From: Panicum virgatum
Lineage: Eukaryota; Streptophyta; Magnoliopsida; Poales; Poaceae
DNA: 64,000 bases
Direction: 5' to 3'
NCBI RefSeq assembly: GCF_016808335.1
Contig: NC_053139.1
Location: forward strand, 36,167,954 to 36,231,953
Below are positions 44,986 to 57,490 of this stretch, piece by piece. How positions within the stretch are numbered: position 1 is the first letter of the stretch; every line of letters starts with the position of its first letter. Made by a program: the position numbers and the translations under genes. The notes beneath the pieces were generated by a model. The model was given only the letters and a program-made list of their open reading frames with translations, was not told where the DNA came from and did not search any database.

Positions 44986-46640
44986 ACACAGTTTTAAAAG
45001 CCTAAAACAAACACCTAGAACTAATGGTTATGCAGAGACGGTCACATGAGCACGAGCATCACTCAAAATGAATTTAAAATGAGGAATTTATGGCTAAAAC
45101 AAGGTTTCGGGGGCTTATAGAAACTAAACTAATAAGAGCTAAGCTTAAAGAAACCAAGGGCTAAAACATAAATAAACCTTAAACTCGAGGTGTAGCTTGA
45201 ATACAGAGAGGCTAGGGACTGTGGGTTCAATTTTAGAAAAACTCAAGGGCTAAAATAGAAAAAAGGACATTTTGTAAATACTTTTGGACGGGGTTGGATT
45301 ATGGGTTTATTTTCACAAAATAAAGGGGCCTTTTGTAAAACAGCTAGGACTAACAGGTATGGGATTGGTTTGACTCAGTTGGATCAGATCTTATATGTTG
45401 GATCAAGATATGACGACGCTAAGCGTGTCGGAGGGTCGGGCGTCAGTGGCACCGACGGCGAGCTAGCACGATGGCAGGTCGCCGGAGTTGGCCAAAATCG
45501 ATGCTCCGTCCACGGTTTGAAGCGGGGTTTGACCGAGGAGGGAGAGGTGATTCCGGTATGGTTCTGGTGGCGCTGCGGCGACCGGAGGGAGGTGTGTGAT
45601 GGCGAGGGGCATTGCGGTTGCTCCAGCGAACAATCGCCGCGAGATAGAAGAAGAGAGAAGGAAAAGGGGAAGGTGAGGATGCACACCATGGCGCAAACCT
45701 CTGGGACTGCTCAAAGACGGCGAAAAGGTCGCGTAGTGGTGGATTGGCAGCGCGGCTGAGAGTTCGAGCGGCGACGTTGTGCAGTGGTGGAGGTGTGAGG
45801 AACGGGGATTGGGGAAGAGGCGAAGCAAGGGTTGGTACGTGGCTTTTATAGAACAAGAAAGGTAGAGGAGAAGCCGGCGGAGGAGGGGTAATGATGGAGC
45901 CCGATCATGGCTGGCCATGATGGCCAAAATGATGGCGGCGTCCATTTGCGGTGGGAGAATAGGAGGTGGGAGGTGGAGCTAGTGCTCTATTGAGCATTGA
46001 AGATGAGTAAGGGAGGAGTGCTGCACGGAGGGGTAATGCCGGAGGGGCGCACAATGTGGATGGGAGATGGGCGACTGGAGGGAGTGCTACACGGAGGTAG
46101 GGGATGACCTTGACGATTGGTGTTAGATAGAGGACAGGGAGGCGGGAAGGCTGCTATGGTGTGCTGGGCCAGGGGTTGGGCCAAGCAGAAGGAAAAGAGT
46201 GAGGGGCCGCCAGGTTGGGCCAGAGAGAGAGAATGAAGTTGGGCCAGCTGCTGGGCCAAGCGAAAGAAAAAAAGAGAGAAGAAGAGGGGGAAAGGGAGTG
46301 GGTGCGGGTCAACTCAAAAGGGAGGGTCTGTGCTGCCTGGGAGGTAAAGGAGAAATAGAGGGTGTGCTGCCTCGGAGGGAAAGGAGAAACAGAGGGAGCG
46401 AAAAAGAAATTTTTGAACAAAGAAAATGCAAACAAAAACATTTAAAAAACTAAATCAAATTAACTCAAACAAAACATATCGCAACGGCATGAGTGCAATC
46501 AAACACTTGTTGATGCTCGAATTATTTCAAGTATTGTTTTAAATTATTTAAATGTCAAAATTTATTGCTAAATTTATTAAATGCTTAGAAAGAAAATCTA
46601 AACCGGCAACCATGTTGCTTACATTGAGTTTGTGATAGAA
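44986..46640. repeat. Unclassified repeat-like segment
   Basis: An AT-rich start and end surround a GC-rich middle (45420-46330) with GGGCTAAAA-type and TTGGGCCAG repeats. The layout recalls the two giant LTR-type elements, so this may be a fragment of a related family. The open frames in it look spurious and no domain is recognised. Confidence 0.35.
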
Positions 46641-46839
46641 TTTTGGGTATTAAAGGGGGGAGTTTGAAGGTGGTTCGCCTAGCGCATGAGCACGGGCCCT
46701 GCTCGGACACAGATGAAAGGAAGATGCCGGGCAACACGCCTACGGTCCGCCGGGGTTGTTGGTGAGCAGGGGTGAAGCTACGTTGACGTGCCTGTGCACT
46801 GGCACCAGGTTCAAACGATTTTTTCCACTGTTAATGCTA

Positions 46840-46985
46840 CTCCCTCCGTTCCAAAATATAGGTCGTTTTGGTTTTTTTGATTCATAATGTTTTCTATGCA
46901 CCTAAATATTACATATGTCTAGGTAAATAACAAAATATATGAATCTAGAAAAATCAAAACGACCTATATTTTGGAACGGAGGGAG
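46840..46985. mobile_element. Stowaway MITE
   Basis: 146 bp with inverted ends CTCCCTCCGTTCCAAAATAT and ATATTTTGGAACGGAGGGAG and TA target duplication on both sides (46838-46839, 46986-46987). These are textbook Tc1/mariner-derived Stowaway features. The long arms make a near-complete hairpin. Confidence 0.95.
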
Positions 46986-47648
46986 TAGAATTTACCGGTG
47001 TTTAGAACACAGTGCTGAGTTGTGCACGATGGTTATTTGGGCTCGAGCTTCGCCCCTGTTGATGATGGAGTGAGAGACAGCTGATTGGAGGCAGGTATGG
47101 TACAGGTAAAATAGAGGCAAAGGCAGATTACTAAACCCAGTGGCTTGCTATTAAAGTTAACTATAATAATATGTCTGGACGTCGAATAATAAATTGACTA
47201 GAATTGTAGTGTTTTCTTGACAGAATCACATTTTTTCAATAGAGTACAACAAAAGACACCTTCTAATGGACTCCTAAGCCACATTCTTTCCTAGGACTAA
47301 TTCAATGTGTAGAGTGTTCCTCACGCAAGTTCTGAATTTCAGCCTTTATGGGTCCCACGGACAAGAGAAAACCCGTTTTATTCATCCAAGCCATCCATTG
47401 GAAAAGTGGCCTATGACATTATGAGGACCGCAAGCGACACGAACCGGCCGGATGGAGTAATCCGTCAAACAAATGAAAATGTAGTTTATGAAATTTGACC
47501 AAAAGTCCTTGATGTACTAATTCCTGTTACAAGCAACAAATCCTACTTGATTTATTCAAGTTTACAGACATGGAAAATGCAATGTCTTTCAAATGTGTAG
47601 AACTAGAATGATCGCAAAGGAAACGAGAGTATCTTCTCAAATTTTATG

Positions 47649-48830
47649 GGGAAAATTCCTTGCATGGCCTTAGAGAAAATAGCACTATTTTGTATGGCCC
47701 TAGAAAAATAAAGTTCCTTGCATGGTCTCTGTTTTATTTTCTATCCCCTGTATAGCCTTTCCGTCACTTCCCATTAGATAATTCCGTCAGCATGACGGAG
47801 CCCAAGCCGGCCGGCCGATACCTCCGCTTAGCTGCCAATACGCCACCAGGAAAGTCGCCGCCGCAGACGCGGGGGAAGCCGGCCGCGCCGAGGAAAGCCT
47901 TCTCCGAGCACCGCGGCCGCAGAATCGCATGCATTCCTGGCTCCAGTGCTTCGCTAGCAGCTCTCCTCCTCCTGTCTAATCTGAGCTCCAGAACAGCGTG
48001 TCTGCTCCTCATCGATCTATGTTCCTCTTTGCACTGCTTCCAAATCCAAGCAGCTAGCCAAGCACATGCACCAGAGAGAACCGGACCAGGCCGTTAGTCG
48101 CGTGCCGACCGTACGGATGGCAGCAGGGAGATGGATCCTCTGAAGCGTCACGGCGGGCGCGGGTGCTGGGCCACCGTCGCGCGAAGCCTCCGCGGGGCGT
48201 GCTTCCGGTCTGTGGCTACGGCGGTGGGGCCAGACGGCGACACCGGCGTGGCCAAGACCAGCCACTAGCGTCGCGCCGGCAATGGCGGCGGCAGTGTGGG
48301 CGCTCCTGCTGTTTGCGGCGGGCGGTGCAGCTGCTGCTCCACCTGGCCGCGCGTGCTCGCCAACACGAAAGGTGCGCGCGCCCTCGCTCTATCCGGCTCG
48401 CTTGCTTCGCCTCCGAGTTGCTCCGGACTTGGCGAGGGGAGCTCCGGCGCGGCGTGACCGTCGCACAGGTGGCGCTGCTGAGGAGGCAGGCGCGGAGGGC
48501 GAGTGTGTGCGCGGCGAGGAGGAACAGAAGGTTGAGGGCGGCGAGAAGCGCGTGCTATGGGCACGGGGATAGGAAGAGGAAGGCAAGGCGGCCGCGGCGC
48601 CGAGCACGGCGAGGAGCAGGGCAGCCAACGGGCCTGCATCGCGGGGGCGGGGACTTGGAGTGGACGGCCGTCGGGCTCCGTGCGGTGTTGACGGAGTTTT
48701 CCAACAGTAGGTGACGGCGAGGCTAGACAAGGGATAGAAAATAAAACAGAGGCTACATAAGGAACTTTTATTTTTATAGGGTCATACAAGAGAGTGCTAT
48801 TTTTTCTAGGGCCATGCAAAGAATTTTCTC
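47649..48830. mobile_element. Mutator-like element, possible Pack-MULE
   Basis: It is flanked by perfect 9-bp TSD AATTTTATG (47640-47648 and 48831-48839), the Mutator hallmark. The uninterrupted site is visible in copy 2 at about 54078-54088. The terminal inverted repeats are about 150 bp and imperfect. Left begins AAAATTCCTTGCATGGCC and continues CTCTGTTTTATTTTCTATCCC. The right mirrors it. The interior (47800-48680) is GC-rich, unlike the flanks, as expected for a captured host fragment. Minus-strand translation gives hydrophobic LLAALNLLFLLAAHTLALRA. I do not recognise the donor gene. Confidence 0.85.
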
Positions 48831-49064
48831 AATTTTATGAGTTGTGTAGAATCAGGACGAGCTCCCGGGTTCACAAGTGCTAGTGACAAGAACGTGAGAA
48901 CGGACTGCATGATGGTGGACAGGGGTTGTCCGGATCTGCAATAAAGGTCAAAACCACGCTCGGATTTAATAGATTGAAATAATGCCACACAGAAATCAAG
49001 ATATATTCCTATGATATAGTTAACTGTAAGAAAATTATTGATGCGCCTGAATTAATAGAAAGGT

Positions 49065-50160
49065 TTCATCTTTAGGTTCGGCGCCATCCCATGGGCGCAG
49101 CTATACATCACCGTGGAAGCGGCATCCATCGCCAGAAGACAGGCTCATGCGATCCACCAATGCTCTCCTCCACCCCCTCGCCACCGCCAAGCTACGACGC
49201 CTGCTCCGCCGCCGCCCTCTGCCACCACCGGCCCTAATCTTTCTCTCGCCGCCACGCTGCCTAGCACCGTAGCGCCGCCTTCTCTCCATCCCCACCACCT
49301 CGGCGGGAGTGCTGCCTCGTTCTTCGCTGCCCAACCCGCCACCACCAAAGGCCACCCCTGAACCCTCCTCTAGGGTTGGCGGCCATTAAAGCCCTAGCAA
49401 CCCAGAAATCTAAGTTCCGCCGCCACCCTCCACCACTCCGGCCGCCAGCGACCTCGCCAGTGGCACTAGCTCCCCCCACCAAACACCCCTCGCCAGCCAC
49501 CCCCTCCCCCTCTCCTAGCTCGTCGCCGCTGCTCCCCCTCCCCTGGCTCGCTGCCGTCGCCCACCGGAGCATGAGGAAGAAGAAGGCCCTTCATGTGATG
49601 GATTCAAGTTTTGTTGCGCGAGCGATATATAGCCCTCACGCCATCCCGCATGCAGTTTCCAACGGCTCCGTGACCCAGCTAGATCGGTTGGCTCGTAAGG
49701 ATAATGAACTGAAATCAAGTTTTCATTCGGAACACCTTGAGCTGACCCATTTGGCTCATAAGCCAAGTAGTGTTAACTTATAAGATCAAATGCTATATTT
49801 TTACCAATATATGATAGTTTAAGCATGCTGATAATATTTTAAAAGTATAGCGGATGATGATATTATGGAAATAATAATACAGATCAATATATAAATTGGG
49901 ATAATATAGACATTTAATTTGGAGAATCAAAATTAATTAGATCATATTTGACTTGCAAGTTAAATGATATATTTATTTTAGACAAATGATAATAATACGA
50001 ATATATTAATATAAATTTGATCTTATCATATTTATGGAGCCTCATGAACCAATCGAACAGCTCACGAGCTGGCTCGTTAAAATCGAGGCTCGGTTGCGTT
50101 TGTTTGAGTGGTCCAGCAGAGCTGAACTAAGCCGAGACTTTCAACAAGTTGAGCCGACTC
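49065..50160. other. Insertion private to copy 1, with GC-rich leader-like part
   Basis: 49100-49580 is C-rich, with CCACC/CCGCC repeats and a Pro/Ala-rich frame like plant 5' leaders. 49640-50150 contains GGCTCGT/GAGCC words (GAGCTGGCTCGTTAAAATCG) and AT-rich sequence typical of a non-autonomous DNA element. Element boundaries are unresolved. Confidence 0.4.
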
Positions 50161-51104
50161 TCAAGTCTCAATCTTTTTCTACCAGCCTAATAAGAGAGGA
50201 TAATGGACAGAGATAGGAGTGAGAAGCCAGGAAAAGATGAGTTGAAAAGACAGAAGAGAGGCTAGTTAGTTTTTAGTGCACCTCTCGTATTCAAACTATT
50301 TACCGTCGATTTAGGCAACTGGTCCTGAAAATGGTTATAGGTCCAATCCTCTTAGGTGACCGGGAAATGGGTAGTTTTTGGGTCGATCATCTAAGAGGAC
50401 CAGTTCTGAAAATATGCGCCATTTCTAGATCTAGTTCTAAGGTGTGACTAATCCTTAAAAGAGAGGTGTTTCCACAAATTATTTTTGGAGTATTGGAGTT
50501 TACAAAATACCTTTTGTTCTTAGTACTTACCATAGACAGGGGGGCAATGAACTGGTGGGCGAGCTGCAATAAAGCTGCTTCTACATAGGAGTGCCAATAG
50601 ACTGATGAGAACGGAAATGAGGAGACGAATCCGGCAGGGGCAGATGTGAACTGGGCTTTTGCTGGGATGCTCGGAGGAAGGTGCCTCCGGCCGGTCAGCT
50701 CGCCATGTCTTGCATTGCACGGGTCATCACTTCTGACTTCTGAGTTATCTCCAATAATACAATGTAACGTTCGCCACCAGGTCCACGACTCCACGTTGCT
50801 AATGACCTTGAAATTTCTGACGGCCGGCACCAAGGCAATGGAGGTCACCGGTCAATGTCTCCTATCCTAGCTCTTATCACCCTGTTCTTTAATTGCACAA
50901 TCATTTCGCTTGATTATATGCTTTGCTCGCTCTCTTGTTGGCTGTTCAGACTCAGCAAAGGCAACTCAATCTTTGGGAAAGCATTCCATTCACCTCAGTG
51001 CCGTAGTCCCCGAGCAGCCTTTGATCATTGCCAATATATAGATCATCACCTAACATTATGGTCTTCAGGGATGGTTCCAAAAGTTACTTAGGAGTTAAGA
51101 CAAT

Positions 51105-51792
51105 GGGCCTATTTGGATACGAGGGATAATCCTTAGCCCTCACCATTTAGTCTCAAATTAACCCTCATGCATCCAAACAAGTGGGCTAATATTGGGCTAA
51201 AGTGAATTACCCCCCCCCCCCCCACCCCAATTCTTAGCCCCTCCAAGGGGTGCTAATGTGGCTGATTTTAAGGTGTATTTAGATCCTGTAAAAATTTGGA
51301 TGAAATTCACAATAACAATTTTCAACCAAAGATTAGAAGGACCAAACATGATCTAATTATAAAACTAATTACACGAGTGGACGAGAAATCACGAGACGAA
51401 TCTATTAAGCCAAAATAATACGTCATTAGAGATTTTTACTGTAGCATGACATTGTCTAATAATGGTCCAATTGGACTTAAAAAATTCGTCTCTCAATTAC
51501 ATTCAGAGGTTATGGATTGGATTTTATCTGTTATCGATATTCAATACTCCTAATTATTGGTCAAATATTCAAAATTACTGTAGCACTTGAAAAATTTTGG
51601 GATCTAAACACACCTTTACATGGGCTCCACAAAAAGATGAGTCTGCACGCACACGTGTGAACGATAGAGAGGGTGGACATTAGCCCACGGATCCAAACAG
51701 CCCACCTTGGACTAATCCTTAGCCTACTAATTCAAAACTAAATATTAGTCCTCAAAATTAGTCGTGGGCTAATATATATTCCAAACAGGGCC
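51105..51792. mobile_element. Tourist-like MITE (outer), split by an inner MITE
   Basis: The ends GGGCCTATTTGGA and TCCAAACAGGGCC are inverted repeats, and AAT flanks both sides. The subterminal GGGCTAA/TTAGCCC words are inverted between the halves. Removing the inner 345-bp MITE leaves about 340 bp. A run of C (51211-51224) is present. Confidence 0.8.
51271..51615. mobile_element. Tourist-like MITE (inner)
   Basis: The ends AGGTGTATTTAGATCC and GGATCTAAACACACCT are inverted repeats, with a perfect TTA TSD (51268-51270 and 51616-51618), the PIF/Harbinger signature. It sits inside the outer MITE. Confidence 0.9.
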
Positions 51793-52089
51793 AATGTGGT
51801 TCTGTCTCTAGGACACTGTGTAGCGGCTGAAAGGACCATGCTACTCATAGCTTCCTCTTTCTGCGCTGGGCCTGCAATGGCTTCATCCTAAGATTTGCAG
51901 GGGTTTATTTGTAAGATGGTCAAGACACAAGAAAAAAGACAAAATAGTCAAAATCATCCTAACCAGTCCAACTTCATCCTTGAATGTAACGTGGCACGCC
52001 ACGTAGGCTACTTCAATCACCACTCAGTCAGTTTAGGGTGTGAAATACCCTTTTTACCCTCCATACAAAAGGCAGGTTTAAAAAAGATA
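51793..52089. other. Spacer between duplication copies 1 and 2
   Basis: Contains GTGGCACGCCACGTAG. No gene seen. Confidence 0.4.
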
Positions 52090-52289
52090 CGGCGGGGAGC
52101 CATTTAGTAATTTCCAGTGGCTTCTCATCAAAATCAAATATAATAATAGGTCCGATATCCTACTATAACAAATCGATTACAATTGCAGTATTTTTTGACA
52201 GTCACATCCTATTATTTGTGGCTTACACATCCGTCGGCTGATTTTCCTAGGACTAATTCAATGATTAGAGTGTGTGTCGTACAAGTTCT

Positions 52290-53768
52290 TGTAAGGAACA
52301 TGGCCCTAGGCCATTGTTTTCTATTTTGGTGATTGTGTGGCAATATGATTATAGGACTAACGAGTTTGTCAAGTGAATAACATGGGTCCCAAGGATGAAT
52401 ACAAAGTCCTAGCAAAACAAAAAAAAAATGAAAAATCAACTCAAAAGAATGATTATTTGGACAAGTATTGACAGACTAAATCGGCCAATGCTATATAGGA
52501 ACATATCATAGATATACTTCGAAGGTGTTTGTTAGGTCCAAAGATATAATGAAAGCCATTCAAATGATGAAGTATGAAAAGACTAGTAAAGAAACGAAGC
52601 AAACAAGCAGAACATTGACAGACCTGTCAATGCTCATGCTGCACATTGTCCATGTCGACCGGTTGAAGCATGACAGATGCATTTGACAGACTAAATCTGT
52701 CAATGCTCATGCATCGGTTAAACCAGTGTTGGTGCATTGACTGTGCTATTGTCTAGAAAGCTTATTTGTGCTATAGGGGAAGTCTTTGAGGGACCAGTTA
52801 AACCGACACTACGCCAGTACAACTGACCATATATGTCAGAGTTTCAATGGTTAGTTCAAGCCATATGTGACCTGTTGAACCAACGCACAGGCACTGGTTT
52901 AACCGACGCTACCCGCAGAAAAGCCCCAACAGCTAGTAACGGCTCTATTGAGTTGGAGGGCTATATATATGCCTCACCTCTTGTCATTTGAGGTTGTTGG
53001 AGTCCCTAGAAGTCACATACACACCATAGAAACATCTCCAAGCTATCTATTGATGAAACACTTAGGTTTAGCACAAGCTTTGTGAGTGAGAGTGCTAGAC
53101 TAGCTCAGGTTTGAGTGAGAGAGCAAGGTATTGTGCCTGTGCTGTGCTTGAGAGTCGCTCAAGCTTGTATCTCGGTGTGTCGGCCATTCTTGGAGTCTTT
53201 GTGGCTCGCTAGAACACCTTCGACCCTCCAGCTTAGTGTCGAGTGGCATCGATGACTTTGTGCGGGGGACATGAAGACCTCCATTCTTCGTGGGGAAGCT
53301 CTTTAGTGGAAAACGGGACCAAGATGACTGGTAACTTGGGTAAGCCTTGATGGCATTGCCTTTGTGGCAAGTCAAGTTGTTCTCGAAAGAGACTTGGTGG
53401 CCCGAAAGCTATACTCTTGATTGAGTGCTTCCACAACGTGGACTAGGGGTGGCATTTGCCGACCGGTACCACGGGATACATCTTTGTGTCAAGAGTTTGC
53501 TTCCTCTCATCCTGTCTTTACGTTTCCACATTTCATATTGCAATTTGTGTGCCTTTACTTTCTTAGTGTAGATCAAGCTAGAATTGGCTATAGGTTGCAA
53601 AACTTTTCTGGGATGAGGGTTTCACATTAAAAGATTCGTAGTTGCACATGTAGATAGTACGCAATAGTTTAATTTTATGTGCAAAATAGTTAGAGCCATA
53701 GGTTAAAGTTTTAGATTGCTTAATTTACGCCCTTTTTCTCCTAGGCTACGAGCACCCGATCACTTTCA
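52290..53768 (+). mobile_element. Solo LTR (family D, copy 2)
   Basis: It starts TGTAAGGAACATGGCCC at 52290 and ends CACTTTCA at 53768, with perfect TSD GTTCT (52285-52289, 53769-53773). Duplication copies 1 and 3 lack it at the equivalent place (GCAAGTTCTGAATTTCAG; GTGCTGAAGTTCAG). 1479 bp, no coding content. CCGG-type motifs lie at 52660-52915, more degraded than in the other copies. Confidence 0.93.
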
Positions 53769-54390
53769 GTTCTCAAGTTCAGTCTTCGTGGGTGTCCCAT
53801 GGACAAAAGAAACTTGATTCATCCAGGCCATCCATTGGAGGCGGTCGACATTGTGAGGAGAGGAAGCGACCGAATGGACTAATCCATCAAACAAATGCAC
53901 TGTTATACATTCATACGTAAGTATGAAATTTGATCAAAAGTCCTTGATATACTAATTCTTATTACAAGAAAAATATAGCCTACTTGATTTGATCAACTTT
54001 ACAGATATGGAAAATGCAATCTCGTTGAAATGTACCAGCATTAACAGATCAAAGAAAACAACCAGATAGTCTACTCAAATTTTATGCATTGTGTATAGAA
54101 TCAGGACGAGCTCCTGCCTCCCAGGCTCTCAGATGCTAATGACAAGAAGGTGAGTATGGATTGCACGATGATGGACAATGGTTGTGCGGATCTGCAATGA
54201 AGGTAAAAAATTTTGGCGCCAATTTAAAAGAAAAGGAAAAATGTTAGAAAAATCAAGATATATTCCAATGACTAGTAGTTGTTAGCTGCAAGAAAATGAT
54301 TGATTTGATTGTAGTAATAGAAACATGTTTCTTGTTTAAATAAATCTTTTATTTTACCTGGAGCTATTTTGTGCAATTTCATATAGTGTT

Positions 54391-56796
54391 CACTACCGGA
54401 ATCTAGATGTTTGCCGTGTGCCAAGGACACACGACAAAAGCCCAAAATGCACACGGCGAAATTTTCGCCGTCGGCCGCCCACGGCGAAGCCCCGACGGCG
54501 AGCAGGCTGACGGCAAACTCCAACTTTGCCGTGTGCCATTTATCGGGCACACGACAAAAAGGTTGCCATGTGTATTCCTCGACACACCGCGAATTAAACT
54601 TACTTGACGCCGTCCTCCACGGCAACGGAGCTGACGGGCACTTCGCCGTGTGCCCTAGGGGCGGCACACGACAAAGAGAGGGTTTTCGCCGTGTGCCTAT
54701 TCTAACACTCGGAAAATTATTTTTGGAAAAATAAAAAAAATCCCTCATGGCCCACGGCCGCCGCGCCGCTGCCGGCTCCGGAGCACGCACCCTGGCCACG
54801 TCGCCGCCCGCGCAGCCACCGTTGCGCCGCCCGGTCCCTGATCTGCGCGCTGCCATCGGCTCCGCGCCCGCTGTGCCGCTGCCCCCGTCCGATGCACTAC
54901 CGCCGCCCGGACCCCGGCTTGTGCGCCGCCGGCAGCTCCGGGCCCGCCGCGCCGCCTGGTTCCCGTCCGATGCACTGCCGCCGCCGTGCAGCCCGGCCCC
55001 CGGTCGGTGCGCAGCCTGCCAACCGTCGCCGCCTAGACCTCGGCTTGCACGCAGTCGCCGGCCCCGCGTCCGACACGCCGCAGAGCCCCCGGCTGGCGTA
55101 CTGCTGCCGCTGCGCAGCCCGGCTGCTCGCTCCGCACCCGCTGCTCACCTTGGCCCTTGGCCACTGGCTGGCACCCGAAAGAGTGAAGGAGAGAGACGGT
55201 GAGAAAAAATGAGAGAGAGATGAGGCCGGCAGTTTGATTTGAGAGAGAGTGGGGATCCGGCTCATATTCTTTGGACCAATAGGAGAGCTCCATTTCTATG
55301 CTTTGGATTGATGACGTGGCATGCGTGTTTCTTTAACTATTTTCCAATGCATTTTAATACAGTCAAATAAGCTTAAATAAAAAAAATTATAAACTAGAAT
55401 ATTTTAGATCTCATCGAGCACTACAACTTTCATATATAACTTATTTACATCCGAAGTAATTTGAACATTTTAAAATTTAAAATTGGAAAGATTATAATGA
55501 TATTTTAAAGGACAAAACAATTTCAAATAGAAAATTTTATAACTCCAAAGTTTAAATTCTTGTCGATCTCTACAACTTTGGTATGGAACTTATTTACATC
55601 CGAAGTCAATTGAACGTATATAGCTCAATTTCAACGTATATTACTTTATACGGTTTTGTTTAAAAAATTTAAAATGTTCAAAAAGTTACAAAAAATTAAC
55701 TCAAATTTGGGATAGAACAATTCTGGTTATCTGGTGCACATACAAAAAAATTGATGTATAATATAAATTATAGTATAAATTCAACTAGAAATGTGAAGGA
55801 CTCATTCTCATCTCTACTGATCTTCTCCGGAGATTCTTCAGTTTGTAAGCAACCTGCGTGACAATTTGTGCGAAACCTTCTCAAATTTTTACCACAACAT
55901 CCACGTTTGAAATCAAGATAAAGGGCGTACCCAGTGCCGTAGGCTTCCCGCACTGTGCGGGGTCTGGGGAAGGGTTGTTTTTAATTCCCAAGCCTTACCC
56001 ACACAAATGTGCAGAGGCTGGGGCTCGAACCCGGGACCTTCCGGTTACAGACGGTAGGCTCTAGATTTTTTCTAGAATTTTCAGACTTCATTTGCTTTTT
56101 CTAGAATTTTAAAATAATTAGAACACACAGTCATGTTCACAGTTCCTGACTAAGATATTCAAAATTGCTTACTATTTCCTTGAAACAAACTCAAAATGAA
56201 CTCACTAACATAAATATTATTTTTCAATTTATTTTATTTCACTATTCGAAACACTTACAGTTCAAATTTGCCTTATCGGTAAAAAATTTGTTTAATGAAA
56301 TAAAATGACTAAATATACTAAACGGATAGAGTAAAATACGAAAACTTGACACGGAACAGCTATAATAGTGTATGTGTAGAAAAAAATGTTAGCAATGGTA
56401 GAATTGAAGTTTTGTGCAAAAGTTTGCCGTATTACACATGACAAAATGGCATGCTTTGTCGTGTGCCTTCCTTGGCACACGGCAAAGCACCACCTTTGCC
56501 GTGTGCTAGTAGGGGCACACGGCAAACCATGATGGCTGACCAATGTCCGTCGGGTTGTCAGCTATTTGTCGTGTGCTTGGGGTTAGGCACACGGCAAATA
56601 AGATCTTTTTGCCATTGTGAGTGTATGCCGTGTGTTTTATTTCTTAGCACACGGCAAAAAGGTTTTTTACCGTATGTTTGTAGTGCGCCGTGTGTACCAC
56701 GTTTGGCACACGGTAAAAAGTGGATTTGCCGTGTGCCCGTGAATTTGCACATGGCAAAATCGCAGGCACACAGCAAACTATCGATTTTCGGTAGTG
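54391..56796. mobile_element. Non-autonomous CACTA element
   Basis: It starts CACTACCGGAATC and ends GATTTTCGGTAGTG with 3-bp TSD GTT (54388-54390, 56797-56799). Both subterminal regions are filled with repeats of TTTGCCGTGTGCC in both orientations, the transposase-binding type of array known from En/Spm-like CACTA elements of grasses. The interior has a GC-rich part (54750-55190) with only low-complexity frames and an AT-rich part with a nested SINE. No transposase. Confidence 0.95.
55915..56063 (-). mobile_element. Au-like SINE, truncated at its 5' end
   Basis: The minus strand carries the tRNA-like B box GGTTCGAGCCCC, preceded by ACCGGAAGGTCCC. A body follows (CTTCCCCAGACCCCGCACAG, GGCACTGGGTACGCCCTT) that I recognise as the Au SINE of grasses. 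The A-box end is missing after AGAGCCTACC. It lies inside the CACTA element. No TSD found. Confidence 0.75.
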
Positions 56797-56884
56797 GTTA
56801 CAACTAGCTTACAAAATACCTTTTGTTACTTACCCATGCCAGGGCTGCAACAAAGCTGCTTCTACATAGGAGTGCCAATAAACT

Positions 56885-57490
56885 GAGGACGAAAATGAGG
56901 AGACGGATCCGGCAGGGGCAGATGGTTGATGACATTCTTGCTGTTCTGCAGTGTCCTCCGCGAGTTGGAGATGCTGGACTCGGCGTGTGCTCAAATGACT
57001 GCGGTCTCCTGCAGTATGCTCACATATAGAGGAGCTTCGGTCAAAAGTGAACTGGGCTTTTACACTGAGACGCTGAGGAAGGCGTACGTGCCTCCGGGCG
57101 GTCAGCTCGCCGCGTCTTGCACGGGTCATCACTTATGACTTCTGAGTCATCTCCAACTAGGTGATCCGTTCGCAGCATTTTTGCTATGAGGACGAAAATA
57201 AGGAGACGAATCCGGCAGGGGCAGATGTTTGATGACATTCTTGCTGTTCTACAGTTCGTCTGCTTCGCGAGTTGGAGATGCTAGACTTGTCGTGCTCAAA
57301 TAACAGCGCGCTTTCCTGCAGCATGCTCCCGTATACAGGACTAACAGGAGCTTCGGTCAAAGACTCAAAGTGGGTAATGGGCTAGCTTTTACTAGGATAG
57401 GGAGGAAGGTGCCTCCTGGCGGTCATCAGCTCGCCGTGTCTTGCACGAGTCATCACTGAGTTATATATATATCTCTAATAATGTAATGCC
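56885..57490. repeat. Two tandem units of about 303 bp
   Basis: GAGGACGAAAATGAGGAGACGG at 56885 recurs as GAGGACGAAAATAAGGAGACGA at 57188, followed in both by GATCCGGCAGGGGCAGATG, TTGATGACATTCTTGCTGTTC and GGAGCTTCGGTCAAA. Copy 1 (50610) has one shorter unit. Function unknown. Confidence 0.75.

Larger units (their letters stand above)
47120..51080. repeat. Local segmental duplication, copy 1
   Basis: It shares ordered blocks with 52090-57800 and 61719-63140: AACTATAATAATA...TTGACAG, CCTAGGACTAATTCAATG, CATCCATTGGAAAAGTGGC, AATCAGGACGAGCTCCCGGG, TTTTAGTGCACC...GGCAACTGGT and CTGCTTCTACATAGGAGTGCC. No gene is recognised. Insertions private to this copy are the element at 47649-48830 and a segment at about 49065-50160. 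Confidence 0.75.

Noticed and set aside
45301..45945. ORFs of 137-160 aa on both strands
   Set aside because: GC-rich repeat-like DNA with both strands open and no domain seen.
51205..51230. Run of C as a functional element
   Set aside because: Simple homopolymer within a MITE.
54747..55265. Pro/Arg/Ala-rich ORFs of 106-151 aa
   Set aside because: They lie inside the CACTA element in GC-rich repeat DNA. Three overlapping frames look alike. No transposase or host domain.
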